Of a stretch of DNA of 64,000 nt, positions 10,773 through 20,650 are shown in pieces (position 1 is the stretch's first letter; each line of letters opens with the position of its first letter). The notes under the pieces were generated by a model, which was not told the origin of the DNA, did no database searches, and worked only from the letters and a program-made list of their open reading frames with translations. The position numbers and the translations under genes are program-made. Source of the stretch: DASQUK01 sp963756425 (lineage in GTDB: Bacteria; Actinomycetota; Acidimicrobiia; Acidimicrobiales; VFJN01); contig CAVWNW010000007.1 in assembly GCA_963756425.1 (NCBI GenBank), positions 124,001 to 188,000 on the forward strand, read 5' to 3'.

Positions 10773-11320
10773 ATGAGATGGCCAAGCCCGCCGAGCACGC
10801 ACAAGACAACGACCGGGGAGACCCGCTCCCTCCGGCGCTTCGTGCACTCGTTCCACTCGACCGGCAGCTACGGGCTGGTCATGTTGATGATCGTCGCGAC
10901 CTACGTCCTGGCGACCACGCTGACACAACAGTGGGGCGCGACGATCGTGCTGGTCGCCCAGATCGGCACGGTCTGGCTCGCCCTCCGGACCTCGCTGGCG
11001 CGCCGGCGTCTCCGCGCGGTGGCGGCCGTGCTCTTCACAGCGGCGATCGTGGCGGCGGCGGCGAACCTGCTCGTCGAGCGCGACTCGGATCTCGTGGCGT
11101 TCGTGTTCCTGACCGCAAGCGCACTGTATGTCGTGGCTCCCGTCTCGATCGTGCGCCACATCGGTATCGCCGAGAGGTCGATCAGGCGACCATGTTGGGC
11201 GCGCTGTGCGCCTACCTGCTGTTCGGCATGGCCTTCGCGTTCGCGTATCGGTCCCTGAGCGCCTGGCGGCCAAGAGGCTGGCAGTCCCCGCAGGACGGCG
11301 GGGTCAGCTCCGATAAGTAG
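10773..11320 (+). pseudogene. Truncated, frameshifted ion-channel-like membrane protein
   Basis: The first frame gives membrane helices GLVMLMIVATYVLATTL, ATIVLVAQIGTVWLAL and VAAVLFTAAIVAAAANLL, then LYVVAPVSIVRHI. Near 11180 the coding sense moves to the next frame: VDQATMLGALCAYLLFG and MAFAFAYRSLSAW, stopping at 11320. This pattern resembles the helices preceding the pore loop of actinobacterial two-helix potassium-channel-like proteins. The pore loop and last helix are absent, so the gene is both frameshifted and 3' truncated. A GTG at 10770 is an alternative start. Confidence 0.5.
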
Positions 11321-11394
11321 CGGGCTCCGGCCCCTCGATGGAAGCGTGATTCCCACCCCTCGGAAACGCCGCCGTCAGGTCGTCCAGATGCATG

Positions 11395-13786
11395 TCACGA
11401 CGACGATCCAGTCACGGGCCAGGCGTGCTGGAAGGCCAGGGTGTGGTCCCCGAACGCCGAAGCCACGAATGGCGACTCGAGCGTGATCAACCCGATGTAG
11501 ACCTTCCCGGCACTTGGGCTCGCCTTGCCGTACATCCGGTACAAGGGCGTCCCCGCGGGGATCTCGGCGAGGATCGATCGGAAGTCTGCGGTCGATGCAG
11601 GGTCGTTGCGCACCTCGTCGGTCCCGTACAGGTACACCAGCTCTGGCGCACAGGCTTGTTCGACCTCTGTTCCGTCGTTCGTGATCACCGCCAGGTGATC
11701 CAGCCGTTGCAGCTCGATCGGGCTCGAGATCCGGGAGAGCCAGAACCTCAGGAGCGGCAACATGAGCGTGTTGGGGAAGGTGTCGGGTGCCAGGGTGTGA
11801 TTGGTTGGCGCCCGTTCGAAGAAGTCCCGGCTTGCCTGCTTGTCGAGTGATTGGTGCACGAGCAGGTTCTGAGACGGATGCGGGCCATCGAGCAGGAACT
11901 TGAATGCGGCAGCTGGGCTGTAGTTCGGCATGCCGACCGCCAGCGATGCCCGCACGAACCCGACGGCACCGGTCTCGAAGATGCCCGTGAACGGGTGCTC
12001 GCCGTCGGCCTCGAATCTCATCTTCGCGACCGTCCCGAAGGTGTGGAAGGCCTTGGCACGCGGCGGGCGCACGTCAGCGTCTTGCTCGAATGCCTGGCGC
12101 AGGAAGGCGCGCTTCGCAAGCCGGCGCATGGTCTGGGAGTTCGTGACGGCCGCCGAGGGAAGTGACTCATAGGGCGACGAGGCGATCAGCTCCCAGAGCG
12201 TGTCCTGCTTCTGTCTGGCTGAAGCACTTCTGAACTCGGGCGATGTCACTCGGGTCAGCGCTGCTTTGTACTGCTCGTGCGCGCTGGAGGCATCGCTTGT
12301 CGACGAGGCCGATGTCCTCAACGGCGTCTCGTCGGGGGAAGCCGCCGCGATCCACCGCAGTGCCGTCATGCTCGGAAGGAAGCAATACGCGGCTGCCTTG
12401 GTGGTGATGAAGCGCGAGAACCCGGTCATCGTCAACGGTGGGTCGTCTTCTCGGGGGATCTCGAAGATGCTGTCGGCCGAGTCATTGGCGCCGATCAGGA
12501 CATCCTTCGATCTTGGATTCAGTCTGATCCGGCCCGCGAACGAACCCTCGTCGACCCACTCCTTCAACACGAACTCGTACTGGTTCTCGATGTACGAGTT
12601 GATGAAGTAGCCGAGGAGGCCGCGCTCCACACCGTCATACGGGACGCTGGGGTCGTACACGGGACCGTAGGGCATGCCGCGGCGGATGAGCCGGTGCCCG
12701 TTGTTGCTCCCGCCGGGTGTTCCCTGGCCTTGGACTGGTTGGCCCCGGGGGTTGACGCGGCGAATGTGCGCCCCGACGGGGCAGCGCAGCCCCTGGGGGT
12801 CACCCGATCCGTCGCTGTTCACATACTCGAAGTCGTTCAACTGCTCCGCGGTCATGCCTCCGTCAGGCGAATCCGTGTCCGGGGACAGCGTCAGAGGAAC
12901 ACCGTTGCGCCAGCGGCCGCAGATCTTGGCGGCCAGAAGCTCCGGATCGATCTGGTCGCTGTTCGCCTGCAGGAAGTTCTCGAAGCCGACGACGTCCTGT
13001 TCGATCATCTTGAACACACCGAAGCTCCCGTTGCGCCAGAGCCCGGTCGGGTCGGGAAGTTCGTAGCTATCGGCGTCGTCGGAGAGGACGAAGAGCCACG
13101 GCTCGCAGGGCTCTTGATGATCGGGCGGCACAGGCTCTGGACCACAGCGGATCCGCGGCGTCACCGTGATGCCATCGGTGTACCCGAAGTGGGTCTTCGG
13201 GACGGGGACGGGCTCTCCGTCGACCTCTTCGATCATCACGGCGCCGTCGAACTGCGACAGCAGCTCGAACGCGTCGCCGTCATGGAAGAGCGTGGTCAGT
13301 TGGCCGCTGTAGGTTTCCCGCGCCTCCGGGGTCAGGGCGTAGAGCGCCACCATGACATGGTCGTCGCCCGTTCCGAATCCGCCCACCCAATGGTCCGGTC
13401 CGCTGTCTCCGTGGTCACCGACCCGTCCCGCCCGCTGAGCGGCTCCCTCGACGAAGGCGTCGAAGGATCCCGGCGGAATCGGCGGAAGACGATCCGTCAC
13501 GCCCAGCGCCACCAGCCCGGGCCATGTGATGCCGACGTTGAGGCAGTAGTCCGGCTTCCGCTTCGGAAGAGACCGTTGGATCGTCGTTCGGGCCTGGGGT
13601 CGCCACATGCCAGTCCTCGGCGGTCGTGATCTGCGGCGCGTCGCTTTCGTCGCCGGACGTGAGACGTCGCAGTGCAGCTCGAGCCGCGGTCGGCGTCACC
13701 ACCTTCAGGAGGAAGTAGCGCACGGTCGGCATGCGATATCCGCGAACGATGATCCCCTGGATGTCAGGCAGTTCCAGCGTCTCCAT
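11395..13786 (-). CDS. DyP-type heme peroxidase fused to a catalase-like heme domain, one frameshift
   Basis: The N-terminal half (about 1-485) is a dye-decolourising peroxidase, with the GYTDG motif carrying the distal Asp near residue 202, the proximal His in CPVGAHIRR near 340, and the distal Arg in LIRRG near 368. The C-terminal half (about 500-796) resembles catalase-fold proteins: FHTFGTVAKMRF with a candidate distal His, a HPFTGIFETG strand, FKFLLDG, and a terminal SAFGDHTLAFQHAW like the FGD..FFQHQ end of that family. Translation starts at ATG 13786 (METLELPDIQGIIVRGY), and the frame moves by one base near 13590, before KPDYCLNVGI. Both parts are conserved, so a sequencing error is quite possible. 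The start is 3 nt after the stop of the upstream gene, which indicates an operon. No signal peptide is seen, so both heme centres would be cytoplasmic. Confidence 0.75.
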
Positions 13787-13789
13787 CGT

Positions 13790-14809
13790 TCACCTCAGGC
13801 TCGTGGCTGCTGTTGTTGGCGTGCTGCCCAGGCCCTCCGCGAGGAGCGCCTTGACATCTTGGACCTGCAGGCCGGGGTAACCGGAGTAGAAGGCCAGTGG
13901 CGTCAGATCGTGGTCCCGCACCCACTCGGAGAAGCGCACTGCGTTCTTTGACGTCGGCACGGGTGGCGGATTCCTGGTGAACTTGAAGAGCAGATCGAAC
14001 GCCGGTCCCAGCCGGTCGGCGAAATCCTGGGCGTACTTGTCGAAGGGTCCGTCATAGATCGTGAAGAAGCCGACCTGATTGTGCGGAAGCTTCACCAGAA
14101 ACGCGAAGTGAACAGTTCCTACGGAGTCACCACCCTTGTTGATGTAGCGAGGCAGCACCTGGAAGGCCGCTTGAACCGCGAGGATCGCGAGGCGACCCTT
14201 CATCGGCATGATGACTAGGAGGGGAAGCTGCTGCGCGCTCGCAACGTCAAGTTCGACGCCGGCCCTGGCAGCCTCGGATCTGATCTCGCGTGCCGTGGCA
14301 CCCGGGTAGGCCGAGTAGGAGTAGCCAGCCAACGTACGGATGCAATGGGCTCTCGCCCACGCGACGAAGGCCCTCGCATTGCTCGCCACCGGCGTCGGCG
14401 GTGGATCGCTCACGTGCCCGAAGACGGGATCCAAGATGCGGCCAAGATGGTTGGCGAAGTCTTCGAGGACATCGTCAAGGCGCCCATCGAAGTCGGCGAG
14501 GAGGTAGACCGTTTCGTCGTCCACGGCAACGAAGCGGCAGTAGTGCAACGTACCGATCGCATCAGCCGCGTCATAGAGCTCCGCCTGCAAGCCCGCCATC
14601 AATTCACGAACTGCTGAGCTGCCGGCGCGGGACTTCATGGGAAAGGCGAGGGTGAGATGTCCCTGGGCCCCAGGTCGATCGCCGCCGCTCACCGCTTCGC
14701 CGACATCGACCTTGTTTTCCGCGGGGAGGAGGAGGTTCGCAAGATGCAGTCGAAACTCCCGAACCAGCCGGCCAACCTGATGGGTTCCAGTCGAAGTGGT
14801 GTTCGTCAT
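13790..14809 (-). CDS. Duplicated-domain protein, partner of the DyP-catalase fusion
   Basis: This 339-residue soluble protein is made of two similar halves. Half 1 (about 50-175) contains LTLAFPMKSR, GTLHYCRFVAVDDETVYLL, DFDGRLDDVLEDFANHLG and PPPTPVASNARAFVAWARAH. Half 2 (about 195-320) contains LLVIMPMKGR, GTVHFAFLVKL, IYDGPFDKYAQDFADRLG and PPPVPTSKNAVRFSEWVRDH. I do not recognise a named family. The alternating beta-alpha pattern is compatible with a tandem ferredoxin-like fold. A strong AAGGAGG site precedes the ATG. The DyP-catalase gene follows after 3 nt, so the two products probably act together, perhaps in peroxide or lipid hydroperoxide handling. That role is inference only. Confidence 0.7.
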   Translation of the reverse strand: MTNTTSTGTHQVGRLVREFRLHLANLLLPAENKVDVGEAVSGGDRPGAQGHLTLAFPMKSRAGSSAVRELMAGLQAELYDAADAIGTLHYCRFVAVDDETVYLLADFDGRLDDVLEDFANHLGRILDPVFGHVSDPPPTPVASNARAFVAWARAHCIRTLAGYSYSAYPGATAREIRSEAARAGVELDVASAQQLPLLVIMPMKGRLAILAVQAAFQVLPRYINKGGDSVGTVHFAFLVKLPHNQVGFFTIYDGPFDKYAQDFADRLGPAFDLLFKFTRNPPPVPTSKNAVRFSEWVRDHDLTPLAFYSGYPGLQVQDVKALLAEGLGSTPTTAATSLR

Positions 14810-14904
14810 CGTTGGATCCTCCTTCTGGTGGTCGAGGGCGTTCGGTCGCAGCCATCAGTGCTTCCTCTAGGCATGCGAGGGCGAACGCCACTTCGTGAAC
14901 CGCT

Positions 14905-15240
14905 ACCTGTCCGTCGGCCGGGAGCACCGCGGAAGGGTGATCCCACCGCTCGGCACGCCCCACACGGGTTCCCAGACCTGGACTCGATTGACGCTCGTGT
15001 CTTGGTCTTGGTCCTGCTCCCCGGTTGAGTGGCGCATTCGTCTACCGCTGATCGTGATCGACACAGCAGTACTCGTCGTCATCAAGATCTGGTGAAAGCT
15101 GGCCGCCGGCCCGGCGCCTAGCTCAGCGCACCCCCCGCCCAGACATCTTCAGAGTTGCTCCGTGCCCGATGAGCTACCGGAGCCAGCATCGCCAGACGAT
15201 GTTGGGCAGTCGCTCCAGGACGCGAGCTGACCGCCCCAGT
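14905..15240 (-). repeat. Decayed inverted duplicate of the LuxR/MBL divergent promoter
   Basis: Read on the minus strand, this stretch is a diverged copy of 18028-18330. It shows the same sequence around the LuxR start, the same TTCACC..GATGACG motif, the same GTAGACGAA..GCG and CAACCGGGG leader, and then a reading frame with GVPSGGITLP as at the N terminus of the MBL protein. On the plus strand, 15162-15230 encodes MPDELPEPASPDDVGQSL and then a stop, against MPDELPEPARPDDLGQSL in the intact LuxR protein. It is therefore a relic of a second LuxR/MBL divergent pair in opposite orientation. Confidence 0.75.
15075..15096 (-). promoter_or_regulatory. Copy 3 of the 22-bp LuxR-locus motif
   Basis: On the minus strand it reads TTCACCAGATCTTGATGACG followed by AC. 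It lies in the relic promoter and is positioned relative to the relic MBL start as copy 1 is to the intact gene. Confidence 0.6.
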
Positions 15241-15310
15241 GTGCGTGGACCGTCCGATCGTCCGGACACAGCGTGCGAACGTGAGGAGCATGAGGCAGCC
15301 GTTCGTGCCG

Positions 15311-15332
15311 GTCGTCATCAAGATTGCGTGAA
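15311..15332 (-). promoter_or_regulatory. Copy 4 of the 22-bp LuxR-locus motif
   Basis: On the minus strand it reads TTCACGCAATCTTGATGACG followed by AC. It points left, back to back with copy 2. No intact gene follows it on the left, so its promoter may be orphaned. Confidence 0.5.
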
Positions 15333-15369
15333 CCGGCGTCGACGGGTCGACGGGCACCGGCATCCGGGT

Positions 15370-15391
15370 TTCACCAAGTCTGCATGACGTC
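15370..15391 (+). promoter_or_regulatory. Copy 2 of the 22-bp LuxR-locus motif
   Basis: It reads TTCACCAAGTCTGCATGACG and sits 100 bp upstream of the carboxymuconolactone decarboxylase-like gene. The following sequence, with TAGGTTCGGTAGAGAC, resembles the leader after copy 1, so it is a likely activator site for that gene. Confidence 0.6.
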
Positions 15392-15489
15392 CTCCACGGC
15401 GCGTCACCGTAGGTTCGGTAGAGACACGGCGGGGCACGTCACGGAGGGATCTCTATCGGGCGACCGACACACAGGGAGAGTGAGATCTG

Positions 15490-15820
15490 GTGGACTACAC
15501 CGACCGGCTGCGACTGCTCGCGCTCAACGACGTGCGCTTGGCCGAGGAGCTCATCGGCCCCTCGGGCTCGAACGCCGCGGAGCTCGATCCGAAGACGCTC
15601 GCGCTGGTCCGCCTCGCCGCCTTGGTCGCAGCCGGTGGCACGCTCCCGTCTTACGGAGCCCACGCCGACGCCGCAGTAGACGGCGGCGCGAGTGACGGCT
15701 GAGATCGTCGCGGTGCTGGTGGGCGTCGTTGACATCGTCGGACTGCCCTGTGTCGTCGCCGCGGCGCCGAGCCTGGCGATGGCGCTCGGCTTCGACACCG
15801 ACGAGGCGTTCGAGCGGTAG
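15490..15820 (+). CDS. Carboxymuconolactone decarboxylase-like (AhpD-fold) protein, frameshifted
   Basis: The first frame encodes LNDVRLAEELIGPSG, AAELDPKTLALVRLAALVAA and SYGAHADAAVDGGAS. After a one-base shift near 15693, the next frame gives TAEIVAVLVGVVDIVGLPCV and ALGFDTDEAFER before a stop at 15818-15820. Together these make a full-length CMD-domain protein of about 110 residues. Members of this superfamily are hydroperoxidases or decarboxylases. The usual CxxC pair is absent, as in the CMD branch rather than AhpD. The GTG start has a GGGAGAG site upstream. It lies downstream of motif copy 2 and convergent with the LuxR regulator that probably controls it. Confidence 0.7.
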
Positions 15821-15837
15821 GTGTCGGCGGGGTTCGG

Positions 15838-18086
15838 TTAGGCGCCGAGCAGTCCGAGCACCGTGGCCTGTTGCACCGCGTCGCTCCGCGACGAGACGCC
15901 GAGCTTGCGGTAGATCGAGGCGACCTGGGACCGCACGGTGTTGTGGGAGAGGAACAGTCGACCGGCGATCTCGGGGACGGTGAGGTGTGTCTGGAGGTAG
16001 GGGAGCAACCGCAGCTCTGCGGGGCTGAGGGGCGGTCCGCCGGCGGTCCGCCGGCGGCTCCGCCGGGCATCGGCGCCGCAAGGGTCTGCCGAAGCTCCGC
16101 CACGTCATCGACGAGCGCGCCCAGGTTCGGCCTGTGGTGGAGGATGTCGTCGATCTCACGCAGCAGGTGCCGAGCCGTTGTTGCGTCGGCCAGCGCGACG
16201 TACACCTTGGCGAGCTGCAGTCGGAGCCGTACGGCGAGCCATGGCAGCACGAACGTGCACAGGGGTCGAGCTCGCATCCCCCGCGCGAGCTGGCGGTTCG
16301 TGTCGTTCAGGTCACCTCGATGCAACGCCAGTCGGGCCGCGGCGGCGAACGCGAGCGCCGACATCGCATAGTCGTGCAACCGATGCTCGTCGATCGTCCC
16401 GAGAGCCAGTGCCACGTGCTCGGCGGCTTCGGGCCACCGTCCGCCGTCCATCGCCAGCAACGCGAGCTCGGCCTCGCTGATCACGATCGATCCGTTGTTG
16501 CCCGTCGAGGTCGCCACGCTGGACGCCTCCGCGAACGCGGCACCGCCCTGGTCGAGATCGCCGACGAGCAGGTGCGCCTCGCCGCACAGCGCGAGGGCGG
16601 TGTCCCGCCAGGGGCTCCAATCCGGCTCTTGGTCGACCGCGAACTTCGCGCGAGCCATCATCGCCTCGACGCCGTCCGCGCACAGGACCGCATGCATCAT
16701 CGCCCGAGTCGAATCGAACGACGATGTGCCGTCCGGTGGCACCGAGTCGAGCGACGCCGCGTCGACCACAGCGGCCCAGCGCTGCGCTTGCATGGTGTCG
16801 CCGCCCAACGCGGCCACCCAAGCGGCGAAGACCGCTAACGGCGGATGGGCCTCGACGCTGGAGTCGCCGATCGTCGAGAGCCACCGCCGCACCGTCGTGA
16901 TCTGTCCGGCGCCGTAGGTGGGGATGATCAGCATCGCCATCAACGCCGCGCATCGGTCCCGCTCCGTCGTGTCCAACAGGTGCTCGAGCGCCAGCACCGG
17001 TGATCCGTTCGACTCGTACCAGTCGGCGGCGCGGAGATGCAGCTTCATGGTGGCGTCGGCTTCGGCGCGGTGCAGCTCTGCGAGCAGGAACTCTCGGAAC
17101 AGTGCGTGGTAGCGATACCACTCGCGCCGGCGATCGAGCGGGACCAGGAACAGGTTCGCGGCCTCGAGTTCACGAAGCTGCGCGTGCGCATCCGATGTCT
17201 CCAGGAGAGCGTTGCAGAGCGGGCCCGAGAGCTGGTCGAGCACCGCGGTGCGCCGCAGGAACAGCTGTGTGTCCTCGGGGAGCTGCTCCAACGTCACGCG
17301 GTAGAGGTAGTCGGCGACGTAGCGATCGTCGCCGGCGACCGTGTCCGCGTGTGCGGGGCTCTCCTTCGCGATCAACGCCGCGAGGTAGAGCCCGACCGGC
17401 CATCCCTCGGTGCGTTCGGTCACCGCGGCCGCCAGCTCGGGGGCGAGGTGCACCTGGGCCTGCGAGAAGATGTGCTGTGCGGCTGCCGCGTCGAGGGCAA
17501 GGTCACCCGTTCCGAGCTCGAACGTGTCGCCCGAGGCGCGAAGGTGGGGCAGGTGCGGCTGTTCGGCACGGCTCGCCGCGACGAACTGTGAGCCGTGAGG
17601 AATGGCTGAGATCACGACGCCGAGCGCGTCGTGACAGGCCGGCGAGTGCAGCTCGTGGAGATCGTCCAGCATGATCACGAAGGGGCTTGGGGTGGCTGCG
17701 AACGCCGACGCGAGCCGTGGCGCGGCGCGGCCCAGCACCGAGACGCCCCGCACGTCAGCCACCAGATCGGTGTTGCCCGGCGTGATCTGTGCGTACGCCG
17801 ATGCCAAGGTGGGCAACAACGCCGCGGGGTCGTCGTCGAAGCGGTCGAGCGACACCCAGGCCAGCGGGCGATCTTCGATGGCGGCCCACTCTGCGAGCAG
17901 GGTGGATTTGCCGTAGCCCGCCGGCGCCGTCACTCCGACGACGCGGCACCCCTCATTGCGGGCCGCCTCGATGAGCGAGCGCCGACTTACCGCGCCGGGA
18001 CGGAGCGGTGGGGCCGTCAGCTTCGCGACATGGAGCGACTGCCCAAGGTCGTCTGGCCGTGCCGGCTCCGGGAGCTCATCGGGCAC
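15838..18086 (-). CDS. MalT-like (LAL) LuxR-family ATP-binding regulator, frameshifted
   Basis: This large transcription activator of about 750 residues has an N-terminal P-loop ATPase (Walker A GYGKSTLL near 58, Walker B FVIMLDDLHEL near 140), a long TPR-like helical region, and a C-terminal LuxR helix-turn-helix (LTVPEIAGRLFLSHNTVRSQ, then IYRKLGVSSRSDAV). The HTH is one frame away from the rest. The shift lies near 16040 in a GC-rich tandem GGCGGACCGCC repeat, a likely slippage or sequencing-error site. The GTG at 18086 begins MPDELPEPARP. It is divergent from the MBL operon, and both flanks carry the 22-bp motif, so it probably senses a ligand and activates the MBL operon and the CMD gene. 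Confidence 0.8.
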
Positions 18087-18150
18087 GAAGCAACCCTAGA
18101 GACATCTGGGCGGGAGTGCGCTGAGCATTCGCGCGAGCCGGCGGCCGGCG

Positions 18151-18172
18151 TTCACCAAGTCTGGATGACGAC
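18151..18172 (+). promoter_or_regulatory. Copy 1 of the 22-bp motif, upstream of the MBL operon
   Basis: It reads TTCACCAAGTCTGGATGACG followed by AC, 66 bp before the MBL start and in the LuxR/MBL divergent region. It is followed by GATGAGGCGTAGACG, which may contain the -10 element. The consensus over four copies is TTCACCAAGTCTNNATGACG, a candidate binding site of the adjacent LAL regulator. Confidence 0.65.
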
Positions 18173-18238
18173 GGCTACCCCTCCGTCGCGCACGATGAGG
18201 CGTAGACGAACGCGACAACCCAACCGGGGGAGACGGAC

Positions 18239-19609
18239 ATGACCCAGACGTCAACCGAGGCTCAGCCGGCGAACCCCTACGGCGGCGTGCCCAGCGGCGG
18301 CATCACCCTTCCGCCGTATTACCGGCCGACCCCCGATCTCGCCAGCAACAACCTCTACTACCCGGGGCAGGAAGAGCTCAATCCCGACGAGATGCGGATC
18401 TCCTTCATCGGCAGCACGCCGATCCCGGTCACGAAGTCCCAGGCCGGCACCTGCATCATGGTCGAGCTCGGCAACGGCAAGCGGTTCTTCTTCGACTTCG
18501 GCTCGGGTTGCATGCGCAACATCATCGCGATGGCGGTTCCGCTGCCGACGGTGAACGACATCTTCTTCACCCACCTCCACGTGGATCACTACGCCGATCT
18601 CCCCTACCTCTACGCCTTTGCGCCCTGGGTGGGCCGCTGGAAGCCGCTGCGCGTGCACGGGCCGTCGGGCCGCACGCCGCAGGACGGGATCGGGCACATG
18701 ATCGAGGGCATGAAGATGATGACCCACTGGCACACCGACTCCTTCAACGCCGTTCCGATCGGCGACGGCTACGAGGTCGAGGTCAACGAGTTCGATCACA
18801 CCGATGACAACGGCATCTGCTACGAGAAGGACGGCGTGACCATCCGCCACTGGCGGCGCTCGCACACCAAGGACGGCGCCTCGGCCTACCGGCTCGACTG
18901 GAACGGGTTGTCGTTCGTCTGGACCGGGGACGGCCGCCCCGACGAGCTCACCCTGGAGCTGGCTCAGGGGGTGGACGTCTTCGTGACCGAGGTGCAACCG
19001 GACACGGGCAACCTCCAGGCGCTGAAGTTCGGGATGCCCCCCGTGATGCTCAACAACACGATCGACCAGGCGCACAGCGTTCACTACGCGGTGGGTTACA
19101 TGTTCGAGAAGATCCAACCCCGCCTCGCGATGGTCACGCACCTGTCGTTCGACGAGGAATTGGTCCCAGAGATCGTGGCCGGGATCCGTCACCACTACAA
19201 CGGGCTCTTCCAGTTCGGGGCGCCCGACGTGGTGGTCGTCAACGTCGACAAGGATTCGGTCTGGACCCGCAAGGCCGTGATCCCTGACGCCGGCAACATG
19301 GCCCGCCCCACCCCGAGGGAGGCGGCCGAGCTGTTCGACCTGAGCCCGACGAACCTCACGGTGACATTCCCGACGCCGCGTTGCCGGATGTCCGACAACC
19401 TGGATCAGGAGGTCTACAACCGGGAGATCGATCCGAGGGAGTACTACCCGGCGGATCTGTATCGGGAGCCGCAGGTCGACTTCCCGGCGGGCTTCACGAT
19501 CGATGTCCGCGAGGTCGCCCTCCCGAAGCTGCGCCACATGCAGGAGAAGCTCGGGGCCAAGGAGGACCTGCTGTCGGCCGTCGTCGACGCCATCGAGCAG
19601 GCCGAGTGA
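18239..19609 (+). CDS. MBL-fold metallo-hydrolase (GntH-like)
   Basis: A 456-residue metallo-beta-lactamase-fold enzyme with the metal-binding THLHVDH motif near residues 111-117, the SHTKDGASAYRLDWNG segment and VWTGDGRPDE. Later comes MVTHLSFDEE, which probably supplies further ligands. The conserved run MVELGNGKRFFFDFGSGC and the overall length match a group often annotated as guanitoxin-biosynthesis GntH-like hydrolases; no other guanitoxin gene is present, so that name should not be read as function. It is cytoplasmic, with no signal. The start is ATG after GGGGGAGACGGAC. Its stop overlaps the GTG of the CobW gene, and the LuxR regulator is divergent. Confidence 0.8.
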   Translation: MTQTSTEAQPANPYGGVPSGGITLPPYYRPTPDLASNNLYYPGQEELNPDEMRISFIGSTPIPVTKSQAGTCIMVELGNGKRFFFDFGSGCMRNIIAMAVPLPTVNDIFFTHLHVDHYADLPYLYAFAPWVGRWKPLRVHGPSGRTPQDGIGHMIEGMKMMTHWHTDSFNAVPIGDGYEVEVNEFDHTDDNGICYEKDGVTIRHWRRSHTKDGASAYRLDWNGLSFVWTGDGRPDELTLELAQGVDVFVTEVQPDTGNLQALKFGMPPVMLNNTIDQAHSVHYAVGYMFEKIQPRLAMVTHLSFDEELVPEIVAGIRHHYNGLFQFGAPDVVVVNVDKDSVWTRKAVIPDAGNMARPTPREAAELFDLSPTNLTVTFPTPRCRMSDNLDQEVYNREIDPREYYPADLYREPQVDFPAGFTIDVREVALPKLRHMQEKLGAKEDLLSAVVDAIEQAE

Positions 19610-20592
19610 GCACCGTCACCATCCCCCTGACGGTGCTGACGGGGTTCCTCGGCGCGGGCAAGACGACGCTGCTGAACCGCATTCTCACCGGCGATCACGG
19701 TCTTCGCATAGCGGTCCTGGTGAACGACTTCGGCTCCGTCAACATCGACGCCGACCTCGTCGTCGGCGTCGATGGCGATGGCGATGGGGACATCATCAGC
19801 CTCGCCAACGGCTGTGTCTGCTGCAACGTACGCGACGATCTGGTGACGGCGGTGACGCAGGTGATGTCCCGGCCCGAGCGGCCCGAGTACATCGTCCTCG
19901 AGGCCAGCGGGGTGGCCGAGCCCTCGAGCATCGCGCTCACCTTCCTGGACGACGGCCTGCGGGACCGGATCAGGCTGGACAGCATCATGTGCGTCGTCGA
20001 CGCCGAGCAGGTGTTCGCGGCGCCGGAGATCATGGAGCTGAAGCTCCGCCAGATCGCCTTCGCCGACATGCTGATCCTCAACAAGGTTGATCTCGTCACT
20101 CCGGAGGAGATCGAGCGGATCAAGGCGTGGCTCGACGACCGGTTCCATCGCGTCCGGCTCGTCGAGGCATGCGGCGGGGACGTGCCTCTGGAGATCTTGC
20201 TCTCCGTCGGCCGGTTCGATCCGGCCCAGCTCGACACCAGCACGCTCGATGACCACGTCGATTGCGCGGATCCCGGCAAGCCGCACGATCACTCGCAGGT
20301 GTTCAGGACGTGGAGCTACGAGACCGACGAACCCCTGTCGCTGGAGGCGCTGCAGGAGTCCGCCCGCCGCCTGCCAGCCGGCGTCTACCGGTGCAAGGGC
20401 GTAGTCCACACGGTCGAAGCACCAGGACGCCGGACGATCCTCCAGGTCGTCGGCAAGCGCGTCGACATCGCACCCGGAGGTGCATGGAACGACCGAGGAC
20501 CGCGCACCCAGATGGTTGTCATCGGCAGAGACGACGGCATCGACGAAGCGGCGTTGCGCGACGTCTTCGACGACTGTCGGGCGAGCGCATGA
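19606..20592 (+). CDS. CobW/COG0523 family GTP-dependent metallochaperone
   Basis: A 328-residue G3E-family GTPase with the P-loop GFLGAGKTTLL near residues 12-22, the metal-binding CxCC motif in NGCVCCNVRDD, the Walker B-like EASGVAEPS, and NKVDL for guanine specificity. The C-terminal CobW domain contains YRCKGVVHT and RTILQVVGKRVD. Proteins of this family deliver Zn, Co or Fe to target enzymes. The GTG start overlaps the stop of the MBL hydrolase gene (GTGA), so the two are translationally coupled. The simplest reading is that this chaperone metallates the MBL enzyme. Confidence 0.85.
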   Translation: MSTVTIPLTVLTGFLGAGKTTLLNRILTGDHGLRIAVLVNDFGSVNIDADLVVGVDGDGDGDIISLANGCVCCNVRDDLVTAVTQVMSRPERPEYIVLEASGVAEPSSIALTFLDDGLRDRIRLDSIMCVVDAEQVFAAPEIMELKLRQIAFADMLILNKVDLVTPEEIERIKAWLDDRFHRVRLVEACGGDVPLEILLSVGRFDPAQLDTSTLDDHVDCADPGKPHDHSQVFRTWSYETDEPLSLEALQESARRLPAGVYRCKGVVHTVEAPGRRTILQVVGKRVDIAPGGAWNDRGPRTQMVVIGRDDGIDEAALRDVFDDCRASA

Positions 20593-20650
20593 GCCCGCCG
20601 AGCTCGCCCCCGATCACCACTCCGACGGACCGGCGAACGGAACGAAGCCC

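Noticed and set aside
18239..19609. Guanitoxin biosynthesis
   Set aside because: The MBL protein resembles GntH-labelled hydrolases, but none of the other pathway genes is in the window.
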